64,000 nt of DNA from Typha latifolia (GCA_019914945.1 CM034099.1:20796704-20860703), one strand, 5' to 3'; positions 12,301-25,314 are shown, counted from the stretch's first letter. Notes: generated by a model from the letters alone, not told the origin. Translations and numbers: made by a program.

Positions 12301-15300
12301 TACTGGTTCTGCTGTATATATCGCTTTCTATCTTTATACTATATGGCATCAAGGAATATTCTTAGTAATTGTTGGTTAGCAAGTATCTGTTTTTCTTCTA
12401 CTCAGGGAACTTTTCATCTCGTCATCATATTAAAGTAAATGATTGTCCACTATTGGTCAGTGCCTATTTGTTGGGGGAAATGTTGAGACTGCTATGTGAA
12501 GGAAAAATTAAAATGTTCCAAACCAAGTAAAGCTTTATGTGTAGCATATGCCAAACATATGCAGCTATGAGGCTGACAGCAAATGCCATTGGTGAATTCA
12601 CTTCTTATGAAATTTTAACATTGCACTTGTGCATGTTTACATAGATATATTGTGTCCCCCTGCCTCTTTCACATATCACCATTTTTGCGAAACTGCCATA
12701 CTTTCTTTTTTATTTTTTCCTTTCCTAGTGACCATGATAAGAACTTCTTTAAAGCTGCACTGGTATCATTCCATTCTTGTTCTAGCTGTTTCTTGATCCC
12801 AGATAGCTTTTAAGCTGCTGCACAATCCTTCTTCCTGTTATAATATTCTCTCCATGCTAGCATAATGCTAGTCTTTGAGAAACTTCATGATTCTAATATT
12901 TACTTATTTTCCAGACTCTGAGGCTTTCAACGTGGAGTTTATATATTTATTTGGTACCTTATGTGGACAGATATCTATCATTTGCTTGCGACTTTCTTAT
13001 TGTCAATTTCTTTTTCTTACAAAAGTTAGGAAGCTAAAGTGGCCCACTACATTTACTGCATCTTCTGTAACTTGTATGGTGAATCCATTAAAAAAATTGC
13101 CCTAATTTTATTTGCTTTCACAAGAATTCAACACTGTTGGTGGAAGCATATTGTACCGTCCTTAATTAATTTCATAGAGAGTTCTTCTATTATGCTCTTT
13201 TTTTTTGTTAACAGAAGGATATGAACGGTTACTTCGTGCACGGGAAGGTGCATCAGGTAGCATGTATGGTTGAAGTTTTGATTCAGAACATATGATCGTT
13301 ATCTTTTCTAATAATGGAGAGAATGAATCAGACAACTCGTCCATATGGGACATGGGACCTGGACCTTCAGCAGCAAGTATCTCTACATTGCAACTCCAAT
13401 CTAATGAAGGCGATGAGAAATTTGACATGTTTGGGGAGGATGACGACAATGCTGATGTGAACCTACGGTCAGATACAAATGCTACAGCTTTGGCTTTTAC
13501 TTCTGGGCAAGTATCTCAATCTACATCCGGAAACATAGGTTTGCCACAGAACTTGGAATCTGGAGGTAAATTTCATCAATATTATAAATTTGTTTGTATG
13601 GAAACCCAAAATATTCATATAGTTGTGATGTCCATTTTGGAAAATAATCGTCTTTTCACTATTTTCCAGAATCTACTGATGGAGGATTGGGTTCAGATTA
13701 TGTGTATGATACGTCATCAGGGTTGGCTTCTATTTTGCTAATCTTTTAGAGTAACTGATATAGATACTTGAATTTAAATGTTGTTTGTTTGGATTGTAAT
13801 TATTTCTGAAATTGTAAGATTGCATAACTCGGCTATTGCATATAGTATATTCATTTGCGAAGCATATTGAACTGCTGGGTTAGTACATTAGGAGAAATGT
13901 AAATAATCATTGTTTCAGTCTCAAGGTTTTCTTTTGATAGACCAATGCCTTGCATGCAAGTTGGCTGGGCTATTGTTTAGGTGAAGTTGCTCAATGGGGT
14001 GGAAGTGTCTCTTGAGTGCACATAATATTACCAGGACTATGTAGCTTGATTTTGTGGCTGTGAGAATCTGTGTGCTGTTACAGGTTTTTATCATGAAAAG
14101 TGCTTTGGTTTTGGAGTAATTCTCGATAAAGTGATATGTTATGAACAAATCATGCTCTTTCTTTATTCTTTTGTTCATATACATTTTAGTATGTCTTTCT
14201 TATGATAGATTAACTATGTTACCGAATTTTTTAGACCTCAATTATGTAATTTGTTGTTCCCAATTGCAATACATCATGCTTCCAAGCATTAATATGCTAC
14301 TTAAAAACTTATCTTGATGATATTGAACTTGGGAATTATCCATTTGAGATTTTCAAATTTATTTTTGACTGGTCTTTGCGAGTTATGGTCTACTTGATTT
14401 TGTAATGCAATTTCTATGAATCTTTGTGCCTATGGTGCAGAATAAATGATCAATCAGGGATAAGTTTTTTCGAAGTGTTGCCTCTGGGTGGTATACACAA
14501 GGCCTGCATTTCATTTTTTTGGGAAATTTAATGAGAACCCAAAGTCATGATTTTCTTACAATTCTTAAGCATCTTTTTTGTCCCAGTATCTTTTTTTTCT
14601 TTTAACTTGTCTTTTTAATGTTACTCAGGTATTACTATAGCAGCAGTTTGGGGTATTACTATGATCCTGGATCTGGATTTTATTGCTGTGCTTCAACTGG
14701 GACGTGGTAATAACATTTACTATTTAATCTAATTTCTGGTGAAGCTGGTTTTGATTTGTAAGTTTCTCCGAGTAATTTTGATAACTTCGATACAAAGAGA
14801 AACTACCTTACTGGTGCTGCCGTACTGGAAAGTTGTCTACTGGGATGAAATCATTATTAGTTCAGTGTCCATCTACATTAAAGTTGCTACAAAATGTGGA
14901 GGCCATGTACATTCTGGAGAGAGATCTACGAAAAATGTCTACATGTCTGTGTAAACTGGTGGGCGAAGATTAAAATTGCATTTCTAGCATGTGGGACTGC
15001 AACTTGGATATTGTGGTTACATGTATATCCACTAAATTATAGCCTACATAGTTGGATTTGAAATCTTTGAGATCCTCATGGCCTAGGTGACTGATAAATT
15101 TGGCTATACGATTATATCTTCCAACGAGTAAATCTATGCCTGGAGAACCTTTCCAGCCAAGCTGAAGCTTGTGCTAATGTGGATAATTATTTCATCAGTC
15201 AGCAGTTGGCAGTATTTTGTGTATTTACTCGCTGCTGTCTCCTTATGCAGGTATTCATTCGATGAGCAAACCGGGGCATATAATGAAGTCCAAGGTGTCG

Positions 15301-15317
15301 CATCCTCAGAAAGCTAA
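9383..15317 (+). CDS. CD2BP2/Lin1-like U5 snRNP-associated protein with C-terminal OCRE motif
   Basis: Eleven exons: 9383-9465, 9561-9774, 10738-10863, 10947-11099, 11374-11503, 11839-11880, 13215-13256, 13320-13565, 13670-13721, 14629-14706, 15251-15317. The frame closes at 410 aa. The start is the only ATG that joins in phase to exon 2, giving MEEGGKNS and then KRRPRFPKGKKVK, the basic N-terminal segment typical of the family. The central part (NFVEDGIRIEPFNLEQEREEGYFD, then DAWLDS, TIIQALKRLKG) is the conserved core of CD2BP2/Lin1, a U5 snRNP assembly factor of the nucleus. The C-terminus has aromatic repeats (YYYSSSLGYYYDPGSGFY, GTWYSFDEQTGAY) of the OCRE type rather than a GYF domain. 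Exons 6 and 7 are both 42 nt. Intron 7 is only 63 nt, so the junction at 13257-13319 is the least certain. Confidence 0.88.
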
Positions 15318-15796
15318 AACAGGCAAGGTGGTGGTTCATTGCCCAGAGATGGTGCATCTTTATTTAAATTTTCAATGCTTTTTTGGCCACCCAAGGGAAG
15401 AAACATCAGACGAATTTCTGATATTTCTGAAGGAGTTTTGAGAGCTGTGCAGACACAGCACATTACTTGTTCTTTTACCGGTTGATAACTTGTTTTTATA
15501 ATTAGTGTAAAATATGAGAGCGATTCATTGTACAGTAGTAACGTTTGTTTCTCTCGCAAGTGCTCGGGGAGGTTTTTCGACAGAAAACTGTAGGCATTAT
15601 TATGAACTTAGGAAATTTTAGATGCATAGGAGGTTTCTTTTTCTTTTTCTTTCTATATTACTGTTTGGGAGATATTTATGTGAAAAATATCCCACTGAAA
15701 ACAACCCATTTCTAAGGAAGATAATAATCTTAGGCTGTTTTCTTTTAACTTTTTCGAAATCCTCCTTCCAAAACACTTCGATCATTAACCAATAGG

Positions 15797-16290
15797 TAGG
15801 GGTGTCAAGCTTGTCGAGTAGCACAGGCTCGGCTTGATTAGGTTCGGCTTGATTGGAGCTGAGCTGAGCTCGAGCCGCTGAAAGAGGTTCGAAATCAATA
15901 TTGAGCCGAGCCTGAGCTGAAGTCAGCTCGCGCAGTTTCGGCTCGATTGGCTCGGTATAAAACTAAATTATAAAATCCTAATCTCCAAATTTAAGTCCTC
16001 ACCTTTCTTCTTCAAGCCGCCACGGTAGTCGTCTCTTTTAAGCTCTGCCTCACCTTTCTTCTCCAAGCCGTCGTCGTTGCGTCGTCCTCCTCCCTTAGCA
16101 GTGGTCTCCTCTAAGCTTCGCCTCACCTTCCTTCTTCAAGCCGTCGTCGCCGCGTTGTCCTCCTCCCGTGGCAGTCGTCTCCTCTAAGCTTCACCTCACC
16201 TTCCTTCTCTAAGCCGCGGCTGTCGCGTCGAGCTCGATCAGGCTCAGCTCGAGCTCGAGCTCGATCAAACTCGGCTCGTTTACACGCGTA
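15797..16290. mobile_element. Non-autonomous hAT-like DNA transposon
   Basis: The element is 494 bp and is flanked by perfect 8-bp direct repeats CCAATAGG (15789-15796 and 16291-16298), the target-duplication length of hAT elements. The left end begins TAGGGGTGTCAAGC and the right end finishes GTTTACACGCGTA. The termini are therefore inverted with mismatches (TAGGGGTGT against TACGCGTGT). Both subterminal regions are rich in GGCTCG/GAGCTCGAGC motifs. The middle is pyrimidine-rich with a 73-bp tandem repeat. No transposase is encoded. Confidence 0.8.
16000..16215. repeat. 73-bp tandem repeat inside the hAT-like element
   Basis: The motif CACCTTCCTTCTTCAAGCCG and its variants recur at 16000, 16051, 16124 and 16197. 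The last three starts are spaced exactly 73 bp apart, and the first interval is 51 bp. Intervening sequence (GTCGTC, CTCCTCCC, AGTCGTCTCCTCTAAGCTT) also repeats. Confidence 0.85.
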
Positions 16291-18736
16291 CCAATAGGTA
16301 AGGGAGGATCTCGTGGAGGTGGGGACAAATTTGCATATCTTTTCTTATTTGCTAATTCTTGTTGGGATGTAAACTAAGCACCTAAAACATATCAGTGACG
16401 TAATATTTTTGAATGAAAAAAAAATCTATTGAAAGGGAGTATTTCAGATATTTTATATAATTAAAAGGTTACTGTGTTACAAAAAATAAATGAGAGGCTT
16501 AATATATAAATAGACAATAGTGGAGGGATTTAGGTGTAATTATCCATGGAATGAAAAACAAAGAAATTGTCCAAACAAATAGTGGCATTTACATTCACGG
16601 TTAATTAATTATGGTTCAAAGCCAGGTCTACTGAAGGTATCATGAAATTCTGAGTACAGTTAACAGCTATTGTAAAAGAAAATGATCAAAACAGAATAGA
16701 AAGGCTCATATATTTCAAATACTTTAATACCTCATTCTAATTCCTAATGTTAATCCTGGGATAATGTAACTGGTTTCTTTCTCTACGCTACATCCGGTAC
16801 AGCCATTTCAAGGTCCGAATCAAAATGCCTCTAGAAATTAGAAATAAAATTCTATAATTATTTACATTTTCTATCTATTCAAAATATTTCGAATTGGATC
16901 ATTTGCAATTGCACAAGAAATATATTTTATGGCAAAGTGGTCTATGGAAAATTCTGGGAAAACGACAATGATTGCTAGTTTATTTGTCAAAGAATATATA
17001 ATGTACCGGTTTTCTCAGTATCCTCTTTCAGTCCATCAAATATTAAAATTTGTATTTCATACTGAACACCTATGAGGAAAGGAGGGCATGGAAGAAGAGC
17101 TCCTAATTTTATTTTTATTTTTTGTTGCATACAAGTTGTAAAGTAAAATTTAAAAAAAAAAAAGCCCTCCGCATCTTCTACTCAGTAGATTAATATATAA
17201 GCTCAAAAATTTAAAGGTAAAACCTCTATTCTAATACTACATTAATCCACCAATTATTTTCAAAACTCACATGATTAAAGGACGATAGTTTTTATATTTC
17301 ATATTCTAACCGCTAGGAGAAAAGTGGCTTCTAATCGGGTTGCACAAACCCGCAAACTAATTTACAGCTGCTAGTTAAGCTTTTATCAATCACCGGCAGA
17401 TGCATGGCATGAGCGTTGGCATGCCCTATGCCCTCGGACGATCAAGAGCATAAGGTTGGTGGTGCATACGTTACGTTCTCTATATTTAGATAATGAAGAC
17501 GACCTTTTAGCTACCTGAATCAGGATGGGAATGGGGCAGGCTTTAATCCACCTTGAGTTCTATCTTTAAAGAACAATAATGTTACGGTGATGCATGCGAG
17601 TGGGTGAAAGGGAAGACCTCACTGCAGTATACGTGGTATGGCCTGCTCTTCAGTAAACTGGCAGACAGTTGACGAATACTTCAGATAGTAATTAATGCAA
17701 CAACCATTCATGCTCCTATGATCTCTGACACCTTACTCTCCTTCAGATGAAGTGATGTTATATTACAATTACCTATGTACTGCATCGATCTTAAGCATTG
17801 AGAATAACAATATTCAGCAGAAAGAATCTCAATATATGCATCTTTTAACGACAAAGCACCACCCGGTCGGTGACGTTTATCTGATTTAAAATCAACTGTA
17901 AACAACTTGTAATTTAACCAACTTACAAGCTGGATAATCTTTTCATCGGTCAGCGACAGGCAGTATATTTGTGACCAATCTTTTGTGTATGTAGTATTTA
18001 TAATGGAGGAGCAAAAACAGGGGGGCTGTGCTGCAAGACCTCACATGATTGTGTATCTTAATTTAAACATTCAATGTTCTTTTTTTTTAACCACCCTATG
18101 GGCCAGACGAATTACTGATGTTGTTCATTAGTTAGTGTAATATATGTGACCAGTTCTGTGCAGTAGCAATGTTTTGTTTCCTGAATCAGGGAACATTCGT
18201 CAATAACTGAGCTGTGTATTTTTTATATGAAATAGAATTAATTACATCTACACTATTTAAAATAATTATTTGTATATCACTACTTATTACAGATAATGAT
18301 CTTTGAAACAACGTAAGCCTGAACAATGACAGCACACCCAGATCCAAATTTATCCAGAATCTGAATTCCAAGTAAGCCTGAAGTAGACTGATCTACTGAG
18401 AACTTTATGTCCCAAATCCTGCCTTAGATTGGCCAGATAAAAGGCTTTCCTTGCGATTGCACCTCTAAACTTGATTTGCTCTGAACGATTTGCTCTGCAG
18501 TTATGCAGCCATTGATTTGGTATAAAAGATGTAATATTGTAAAGACCTTCACAGAGTGTAAACAATTACAAGTTCTTTTCTCTTGTTAAAGTTTTGCTCC
18601 TCTTTCTGACCTCGACTCCTCCAATGAGGTCGACTGGGAAAAAAAATTGAAGGGTAGATAGGTTTACGAGTTTATCTGCACCAACATCCTTGGCAAAAGA
18701 AGAGCATAAAAAATGCAATAAAAGTTTCATTAATTA

Positions 18737-20887
18737 CTATGCTTGGTGAGCTAGCAATTTCTCCCTGCTAACGTCACTCTCAAATTCTTCTTCTTTGTGA
18801 AGAGTATCAGTAACACTCTTCTCATAATCACATTCTGGTTCAAAAGATCGGATAAGAGTATGATTTTGTACTGAATTTTCCAACTCTATCTGTTGCATTT
18901 CTGATGCTATTAGAGAATGCATCCTTGCCCGATCTCTGTCTCTGGGATAGGTGAAGTAGAGGAAGGAGTAGATGGAGCAGCAAAGCAACATTGGAATAGC
19001 TATTGCAGTGTAGAGTGCCTTAGCTAAAGAGGCAGCATTATCTCGGTTGGTCACGACACTACCCTCACCTTCTCCATAAGGAATTGGCTTGTAGCCATAT
19101 ATGTATTCAGCTAAAATCCCAACAACAGGGGGAGCAAATGAAGCCAGTATCGACTCGAAAGATCTATCAAGAGCGTAGATGCTTGTTCTTGATTTCTCGG
19201 GGACAATCTCCGCAAATATAGGACTGCATACAGCAAAGCGAAACACAATTCAAATTGATAGGATTTGAGACATGGTAAGATTTTTCAGAAAAAAGGATGA
19301 GTGGCATACTTGTTTGTAGCTGGAGCATTCCAAGAGATGCTCAACCCCATGATGAACAAAACAATGGCATGCCCAATTGCTGTTGAGGAATCATCAGGTA
19401 AGACCAAAAGCAACACAGCTGCAAGTGGAATGGCCGAACCTGAGCTTATCTGCGACAAAACTATTCTTCCAGAATTTGGAAAATGTCGAGCAAGAAAGTC
19501 ACCCATCTTTCCTCCAAAGAGTCCACCAAGCGAGGTTGCAACTGAGAACAATGTCATGAGGAAACCAGTTCCTTTGTGAGTGAATCCAATGAGCTCAAGC
19601 CACATGGGTGCAAAAGATAGTGCAGACCAAGGGAATGAGCCAGTGACCCCCTGAGCCACAATGATTTGAAACGATGGGATTTGCATAACAGCCTTGGCTT
19701 CCTTGATTAGTTCTTTTGCTTCTTCCGTTACGGACTTTTTTGCAGCAGGCTCATCGTTTGAGTTAGTATTGTTTGCAAAATGAGGATCCACGGCGAAGAG
19801 TCTGACCAAAACTCCTACTATGACACTAATAATGGCTACAAGATGGAAAGCAATTCTCCAACCGGCAATTCCCAGAACTGAAGTAGACGCTAGTAGTATG
19901 GCGAATAGTCCTCCAATTATGGAACCAATGTTGCCAGTTAATTGTAGCCATCCGAAAGCCGAACCGCGTGTATTGTCGTCAGTGGAGTCGGCAACCAGGG
20001 ATTGGATGGCTGGTGTCACTAGGGCTAATCCGATGCCATTTAAGCCTCTTGAGATTGCTACCTGTAGATCAAGTAGTTCAAGTACACACCCCTTAAAATA
20101 GTTATTGTTCGGAGATCTATTATCTTGAAATTTGAAAGTTAGCGATTGAAGAATTAGATTAATTGGCTTGTGAATAGCAGCAGCATAAATACTTCTCAGA
20201 TTGTTCTTCAGATAAAAGAGTTTTTTTTATGCTCTTCTGAATAAGCTTTTCTAAACTCATAGAGAAGGGAAAGAAAAGAACAGAGTAGAAAAGAATTTAG
20301 ACGAGCTAGCTTAATAACTATTATATCCACTCAAACGGCAAAGCAAGTCATTAGCACAAGATTAAAATTTAAAATGGCAAAGCGGAAACTAAGGTTGCAA
20401 TCCAATTTCAGCACTCAGGCGAAGAACGAACAACTAGTCGATAATTTTGAATTAGTCCAAGCTTCCCGAGACCAATTGAAACAAACCCAAAAGTCTAAAG
20501 TGGAAAACCCAAATCCCAATCCAAAAACGATTTCATAGAGCCATAAAGATCCCAACTTTGTGTCACCTGCAGGAAGGTGTTGGAGATGGCGACGAGGAAA
20601 GTGGCGGCGGCCCAGAGGAAGGCGCCGAGGGCGATGACGTGGGCACAGTTGTAGCGAGAAGCCAGGTAAGCGGCGAGGGGGTAGCACGAAGCTTGTACGA
20701 TGGATCGGTAGAGGGTGAGGGAGCCAAGACCCGTCGGTGTCGCGTGTAGCGCCGCGCCAACCTCTTTGTACACCGACGGGAGAAGAGCCTCGTCGGCGCG
20801 CTCCATGATCGATGCGAGGTTTACTAGAATTAGCGTCCTCTTCTCTTCTCCCATCTCCGCCGCTTCTTGCTTCATGGTAGGCTTCAT
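18737..20887 (-). CDS. Major facilitator superfamily transporter, UNE2-like (copy A)
   Basis: Three exons in transcript order: 20567-20887, 19310-20061, 18737-19223. Introns are GT-AG in phases 0 and 2, and the product is 519 aa. The protein is polytopic. It opens with TLILVNLASIMERADEALLP, has ADSTDDNTRGSAFGWLQL in the second exon, a central charged loop (about residues 195-225), and NNPIFAEIVPEKSRTSIYALDRSFES across the second splice. These are features of the plant family that includes Arabidopsis UNE2 (At1g78130), At4g36790 and At2g18590, a family sometimes annotated as spinster-like. The substrate is unknown. The C-terminal tail of about 70 residues is acidic and cytosolic in character. 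The first ATG (20887) gives an 11-residue extension; an in-frame ATG at 20854 gives MGEEKRTL, which matches the start of copy B better. A (GA)16 run lies 16 bp upstream of the start. Confidence 0.92.
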
Positions 20888-20894
20888 GGATGAG

Positions 20895-20940
<46 letters not shown>

Positions 20941-22189
20941 ATGGACTTCTCTTGATCCAATGGAAGCGGGGGAATAATAATATGAGTTCTGCTGTTGGAT
21001 TTGTACAGTTGAATTAAGGGGACAGGGCAACGAACGAGATAAATGGACCTACCAATTATCTCAGCTCCTCCTCGAAAGTGGACCCCACTTCTGTGCTTAC
21101 ATGTACTTATGGGCTATGCGTGCAATCTCGTCCTGAGTTCCTAATAGCTTGGACCGTGTGATGGTGATTCCTCTCTGACTGACTTTGATGAAGGGCTGCT
21201 GAGCCAATGATTTGATGACATTTGGCATCCATATTATTATTTATATATTCGGTACCTGCGAGCAATATTTTAGTCCCAACATTTGCCTTATACTTCTCGT
21301 TCTAATAAAACCACAAGAAGAATAAAATTTTAGTTGCAGGTGCTGAGGACAAATACAAACCTTTAGTCGTTCACCAGCGATGTTATAGGGAAATCAACAC
21401 TTAGCATATCCTATATCTTCACATATTTGCAGTTACACACTGCATTTCTTATATTTGCAAATCACATCCTATTTTTTGTTTAGGAATTGTATAATATGTT
21501 TTGAGTTTGGTTAACACCAATGGTGCTTAGATAGATAATGTGAAGCGAGAATATTTTGTGAGGAAGGAAATTAGAGTACCTCAGCCCTCTTTTCTCTCCA
21601 CCATTTTGTTTTAACTCTGTTCTCCTCCATTATTTATTTATTAAATAAGGAGAGCTACATCCTATTTAGAATTCTTAAAAATTATTGTAATTTTATTACA
21701 TTAAATTAGTTCGATAAATTTGTTGTGTTAATTCTTAGATTTGAGTTTTAGTTTTTAATGATTATTATGGTTTAGACCGTCGAGGAGATCAATTTCTCAG
21801 TATAAAAATATATTTAAGTTAGGTCAAGATAATTTAGTAATATCTTTTGTGCAATTATTTTAACCTAAAAATTTTAATAAATTTACTTAGTAAATCTAAC
21901 TACAGACATTCATCACAAATATAGGAACAAAATGGTCCGTTGATTGGGAGTATTATGATTATAAGGATGTAGCTGTACACTTGCAATTTTGAGGTCCACC
22001 TTCCTATTTTGCTTTCTTTACTCAATCGATGTATCCTAATTCTTATAAAACAGACATTGACCTTTAAAACAACTGAACAGTGTAAGCAATACCCAGATCC
22101 AACATCATCCAGAATCCGAATTTCAAGTTAGCATGGAGAAGAGAGATGAGCTGAAAATTACGTGTAGCCAGACTCCGATCTTTGATTGA
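20888..22189. other. Intergenic spacer between the tandem transporters
   Basis: This spacer holds the leader and promoter of copy A (its GA repeat at 20903-20935) and then AT-rich sequence running to the 3' end of copy B. No gene is seen. Near 22100-22130, ATCCAGAATCCGAATTTCAAGTTAGC-like sequence resembles the 3' flank of copy A near 18352-18378 (ATCCAGAATCTGAATTCCAAG). The duplication therefore extended into the 3' flank. Confidence 0.65.
20903..20935. repeat. (GA)16 microsatellite in the 5' leader of transporter copy A
   Basis: An uninterrupted GA run on the plus strand, which is CT in the sense of the gene. It ends 16 bp before the first ATG. Confidence 0.95.
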
Positions 22190-25100
22190 TCAGGTAAGCG
22201 ATTTCCTCCTATCGCAACTTGATTCTGCCTGATCAAAAAGAAGTGTTTTCTCATCATTGTCTTCAGCATCAAAATTTTCGTCATCATAAACAATATCAAT
22301 CACACTCCGTTCTTTCTCGAGCAGCTCGACTTCAGAAAGTTGGATTCTAGAACTGTCTCCCACTCGACAAGAGTTCTCCAGCTCTATCTGTTGCATTTCT
22401 GATAATATCAGAGTATCCATTCTTGCCCTCTCTCTGTCCCTGGGATAGGTGCAGTATAAAAAGGAATAGATGAAGCAACAGAGGGACATAGGGATTGCGA
22501 TGGCGGTGTAAAGTGCCTTGGCAAGTGAGGCAGCATTTTCTCTGTCAGTCTCCACACTGCTATTCTGACCTATTCCATAAGAAATTGGCTTGTAGCCATA
22601 GACATGTTGAGCTAGAAATCCTACAACTGGTGGAGCAAATGAAGCCAGTACAGATTCAAATGATCTATCCAGTGCATAGATACTTGTTCTTGATCTTTCA
22701 GGGACAATCTCTGCAAATATTGGGCTGCACACAATAAAATTATCAAGAGAGTGAATAGGTCTCACTCCAATATAGTGCTAATACGTTTAAAGGACGATGT
22801 TTCAAAGGTATTCTCAAATTATTCTATGTTCTCTTAAAAAAACTGCACATATTGCAGATTCACATCAATATATTTACTACACAATTGGATTTATTTACTA
22901 ATTACCAATGTAAAAAACAGTTTTCTTTTAAAGAAGTCTATGGACTGATATGGATTGTACCCGTTCACTTAATATAAATTGGTAACTACATGGAAGATAT
23001 GAAATAAATTCCAGCTTCCTTGCAGTGTGATTTTTTTTATACATACAATGACCATCTTTAATAGCATAGTTTCGTACAAAATGATAACTGCTCAGATGCG
23101 TGAAAAGTTACTGTCTAAGTGTTATATTATGTCTAGTATTTAATTTGTGTTGGTGAAGTGCCAACAGTTTTGCTTACTGATTTCTCATCTATCAGTTGTT
23201 CTGAGTGATTTAGTCATTATCTGAGGCTCATAATTGCAGTCGATGTTACTAATTGTCTTAATTCCATTATCATTTTAGCGAGCATTGTTATTTTATCAGT
23301 TAAAGCCTCACATCATAACATATGAAAGAAGATTGCATCATAGATATGAAGGACGAACTAAAATGTTTACGTACTTGTTTGTAGCAGGAGCATTCCAAGA
23401 GATGCTCAAACCCATGATGAACATGACAAATGCATGCCAAAAAGCTGTAGAGGGCTCATCAGGTAAGACTAACATCAATATAGCTGCAAGTGGGATGGCA
23501 GAGGCTGAGCTTATCTGGGATAAAACTATTCTTCCAGAGTTTGGGAAACGCTTAGCCAAAAAATCCCCCATCTTTCCACCTAATAACCCTCCTATTGAAC
23601 TTGCAACTATGAACATGCCCATAAGCACCCCTGTTCCTCTATGTGAGAAACCGACGAGTTCCAACCACATTGGTGCAAATGAGAGCGCAGACCAAGGGAA
23701 CGAACCAGTGACCCCCTGAGCTACAATAATCTGAAAAGATGGGATCTTCATGACAGCCTTTGCTTCTTTAATGAGATCCTTTGCTTCCTCCAATGCAGAC
23801 TTGTGTGGAATGTGTTCAGTACTTGGACCCTCATTGTCCGGAAAGTGAGGATCCACTGCAAAAAGTCGGACCAAGATCCCTACAAACACACTGATAAAGG
23901 CGACGATATGGAACGCAACCCGCCAACCTGCAATACCCATGAATGAAGTTGATGCTAGTAGGAGGGAGAAGAAGCCACCAATTATTGACCCAAAGTTGCC
24001 GGTTAGTTGTAACCATCCAAATGCTGAACCACGTGTGCTGTCATCGGTAGAGTCTGCCACAAGAGACAGAATGGCGGGAGTCACTAATGCTAGCCCAACA
24101 CCATTCAGTGCTCTCGCAATTGCAACCTGCAGAATATATTATCCATCTCGAGTTAGTTCAGGGTATTTGTAGATTGGACCTATATGCATAGGCCAAAGTA
24201 ACAAAGTACAACTCCAAATCAAAGAAAGGGAAATAGACATCTAAAAGAGATCAAAAGCGCAAAAAATATTCCGGATAGTATAAACCTTTTATAAACGCAT
24301 ATTCTATTAAAAAAGGTCCGTAATTTGGTTTTGAGTACTTATCAGTCAGACATATGAAGAGTGGTAGATCAGTACTTCATCTAATATCAGAAAATCACTG
24401 AGAAGCAACAGAATTTTCTTTTTTAATAAGTTAAATTGCAGCCTTTTTCTCAAAGTTAGGTACAATATTTGGTTTAATATTTGCACAAGTGCTCGCAGAT
24501 CATGATTTTGATCATGAGTAGTGACCAAGCTATTACTCTGTTGGATGGAAGCCTTCTTTAAATAAAGTTAATCTACCTTCTCTTCCAAAAGACCTTTGTA
24601 AAACTAAGTAACAATAGGTTATTAACTCTCTACAGACAAATTGAAGTGCTACCTACTGAGAACTCTGCGCACTCTGTTTCCAAGTTTTCTAGCAAGCACC
24701 TGAAATCTACAAAACACAAACTGACTCGAAAATGAAGAGCAGAACCCATAAATTAATAATGGGCAATGTCGAAAATAATGCGAATTGGTTTCAGAGAAAA
24801 ATCCAAGACAACCAATACGCCATTCAATCAGAACATTGCAAAATCCTAGTTATATTACCGATAAACCAAAATAGGTTAGGTCAATATACAAAATCTCCAA
24901 AAACCTAACCGCACCACCTCCCCCTCTCCCCAATTCGATTCGATTCAATTCAACTCCAAAGTCAACCCAAACCCAAAAAGTATCGATGACCAAAGAAGAC
25001 AACTTTCGAGCGGAACAAACCTGGAAGAAGGTATTAGACAGCGCGACGAGAAAAGTAGCGGCGGCCCAAAGAAAGGCACCGAGAGAGATGACATGAGCCC

Positions 25101-25314
25101 TATTATATCGCACAGCCATATACGCAGCTATGGGATAGCAAATGGCTTGGACGAATGATCTAAAGAGAGTGAGGGATCCAAGTCCCATGGGAGTGGTGTG
25201 CAGCGCCGCACCCACCTCGTTGTAAACAGCGGGGAGAAGAGACTCATCCGCCCGCTCCATGATCGAAGCCAGGTTCACCAATACCAGCGTCCATTGCTCC
25301 TCCCCGAAACCCAT
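22190..25314 (-). CDS. Major facilitator superfamily transporter, UNE2-like (copy B)
   Basis: Three exons in transcript order: 25021-25314, 23375-24126, 22190-22724. The product is 526 aa. Exon 2 is 752 nt, exactly as in copy A, and both intron phases match, so the two genes are tandem duplicates. The start MGFGEEQWTLVLVNLASIM is chosen because similarity to copy A begins there. The frame stays open upstream to 25452 but that part is not conserved. Conserved blocks are RADESLLPAVYNEVGAALHT, STDDSTRGSAFGWLQLTGN, the NPIFAEIVPERSRTSIYALD splice-junction block, and YPRDRERARMDTLI near the end. The C-terminal tails diverge: copy B ends with an acidic EDNDEKTLL stretch and a basic last segment. 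It is a multi-pass membrane transporter of unknown substrate. Introns are longer than in copy A. Confidence 0.92.

Larger units (their letters stand above)
15318..18736. other. Intergenic region with hAT-like insertion
   Basis: This region contains the 3' flank of the CD2BP2-like gene, then the hAT-like element at 15797-16290. About 2.4 kb of AT-rich sequence without credible coding follows, up to the 3' end of the first transporter. Confidence 0.7.

Noticed and set aside
13257..13286. A 30-nt intron with acceptor at TTCAG before 13287 in the CD2BP2-like gene
   Set aside because: Far below plant intron minimum; the 63-nt alternative to 13319 keeps the frame.
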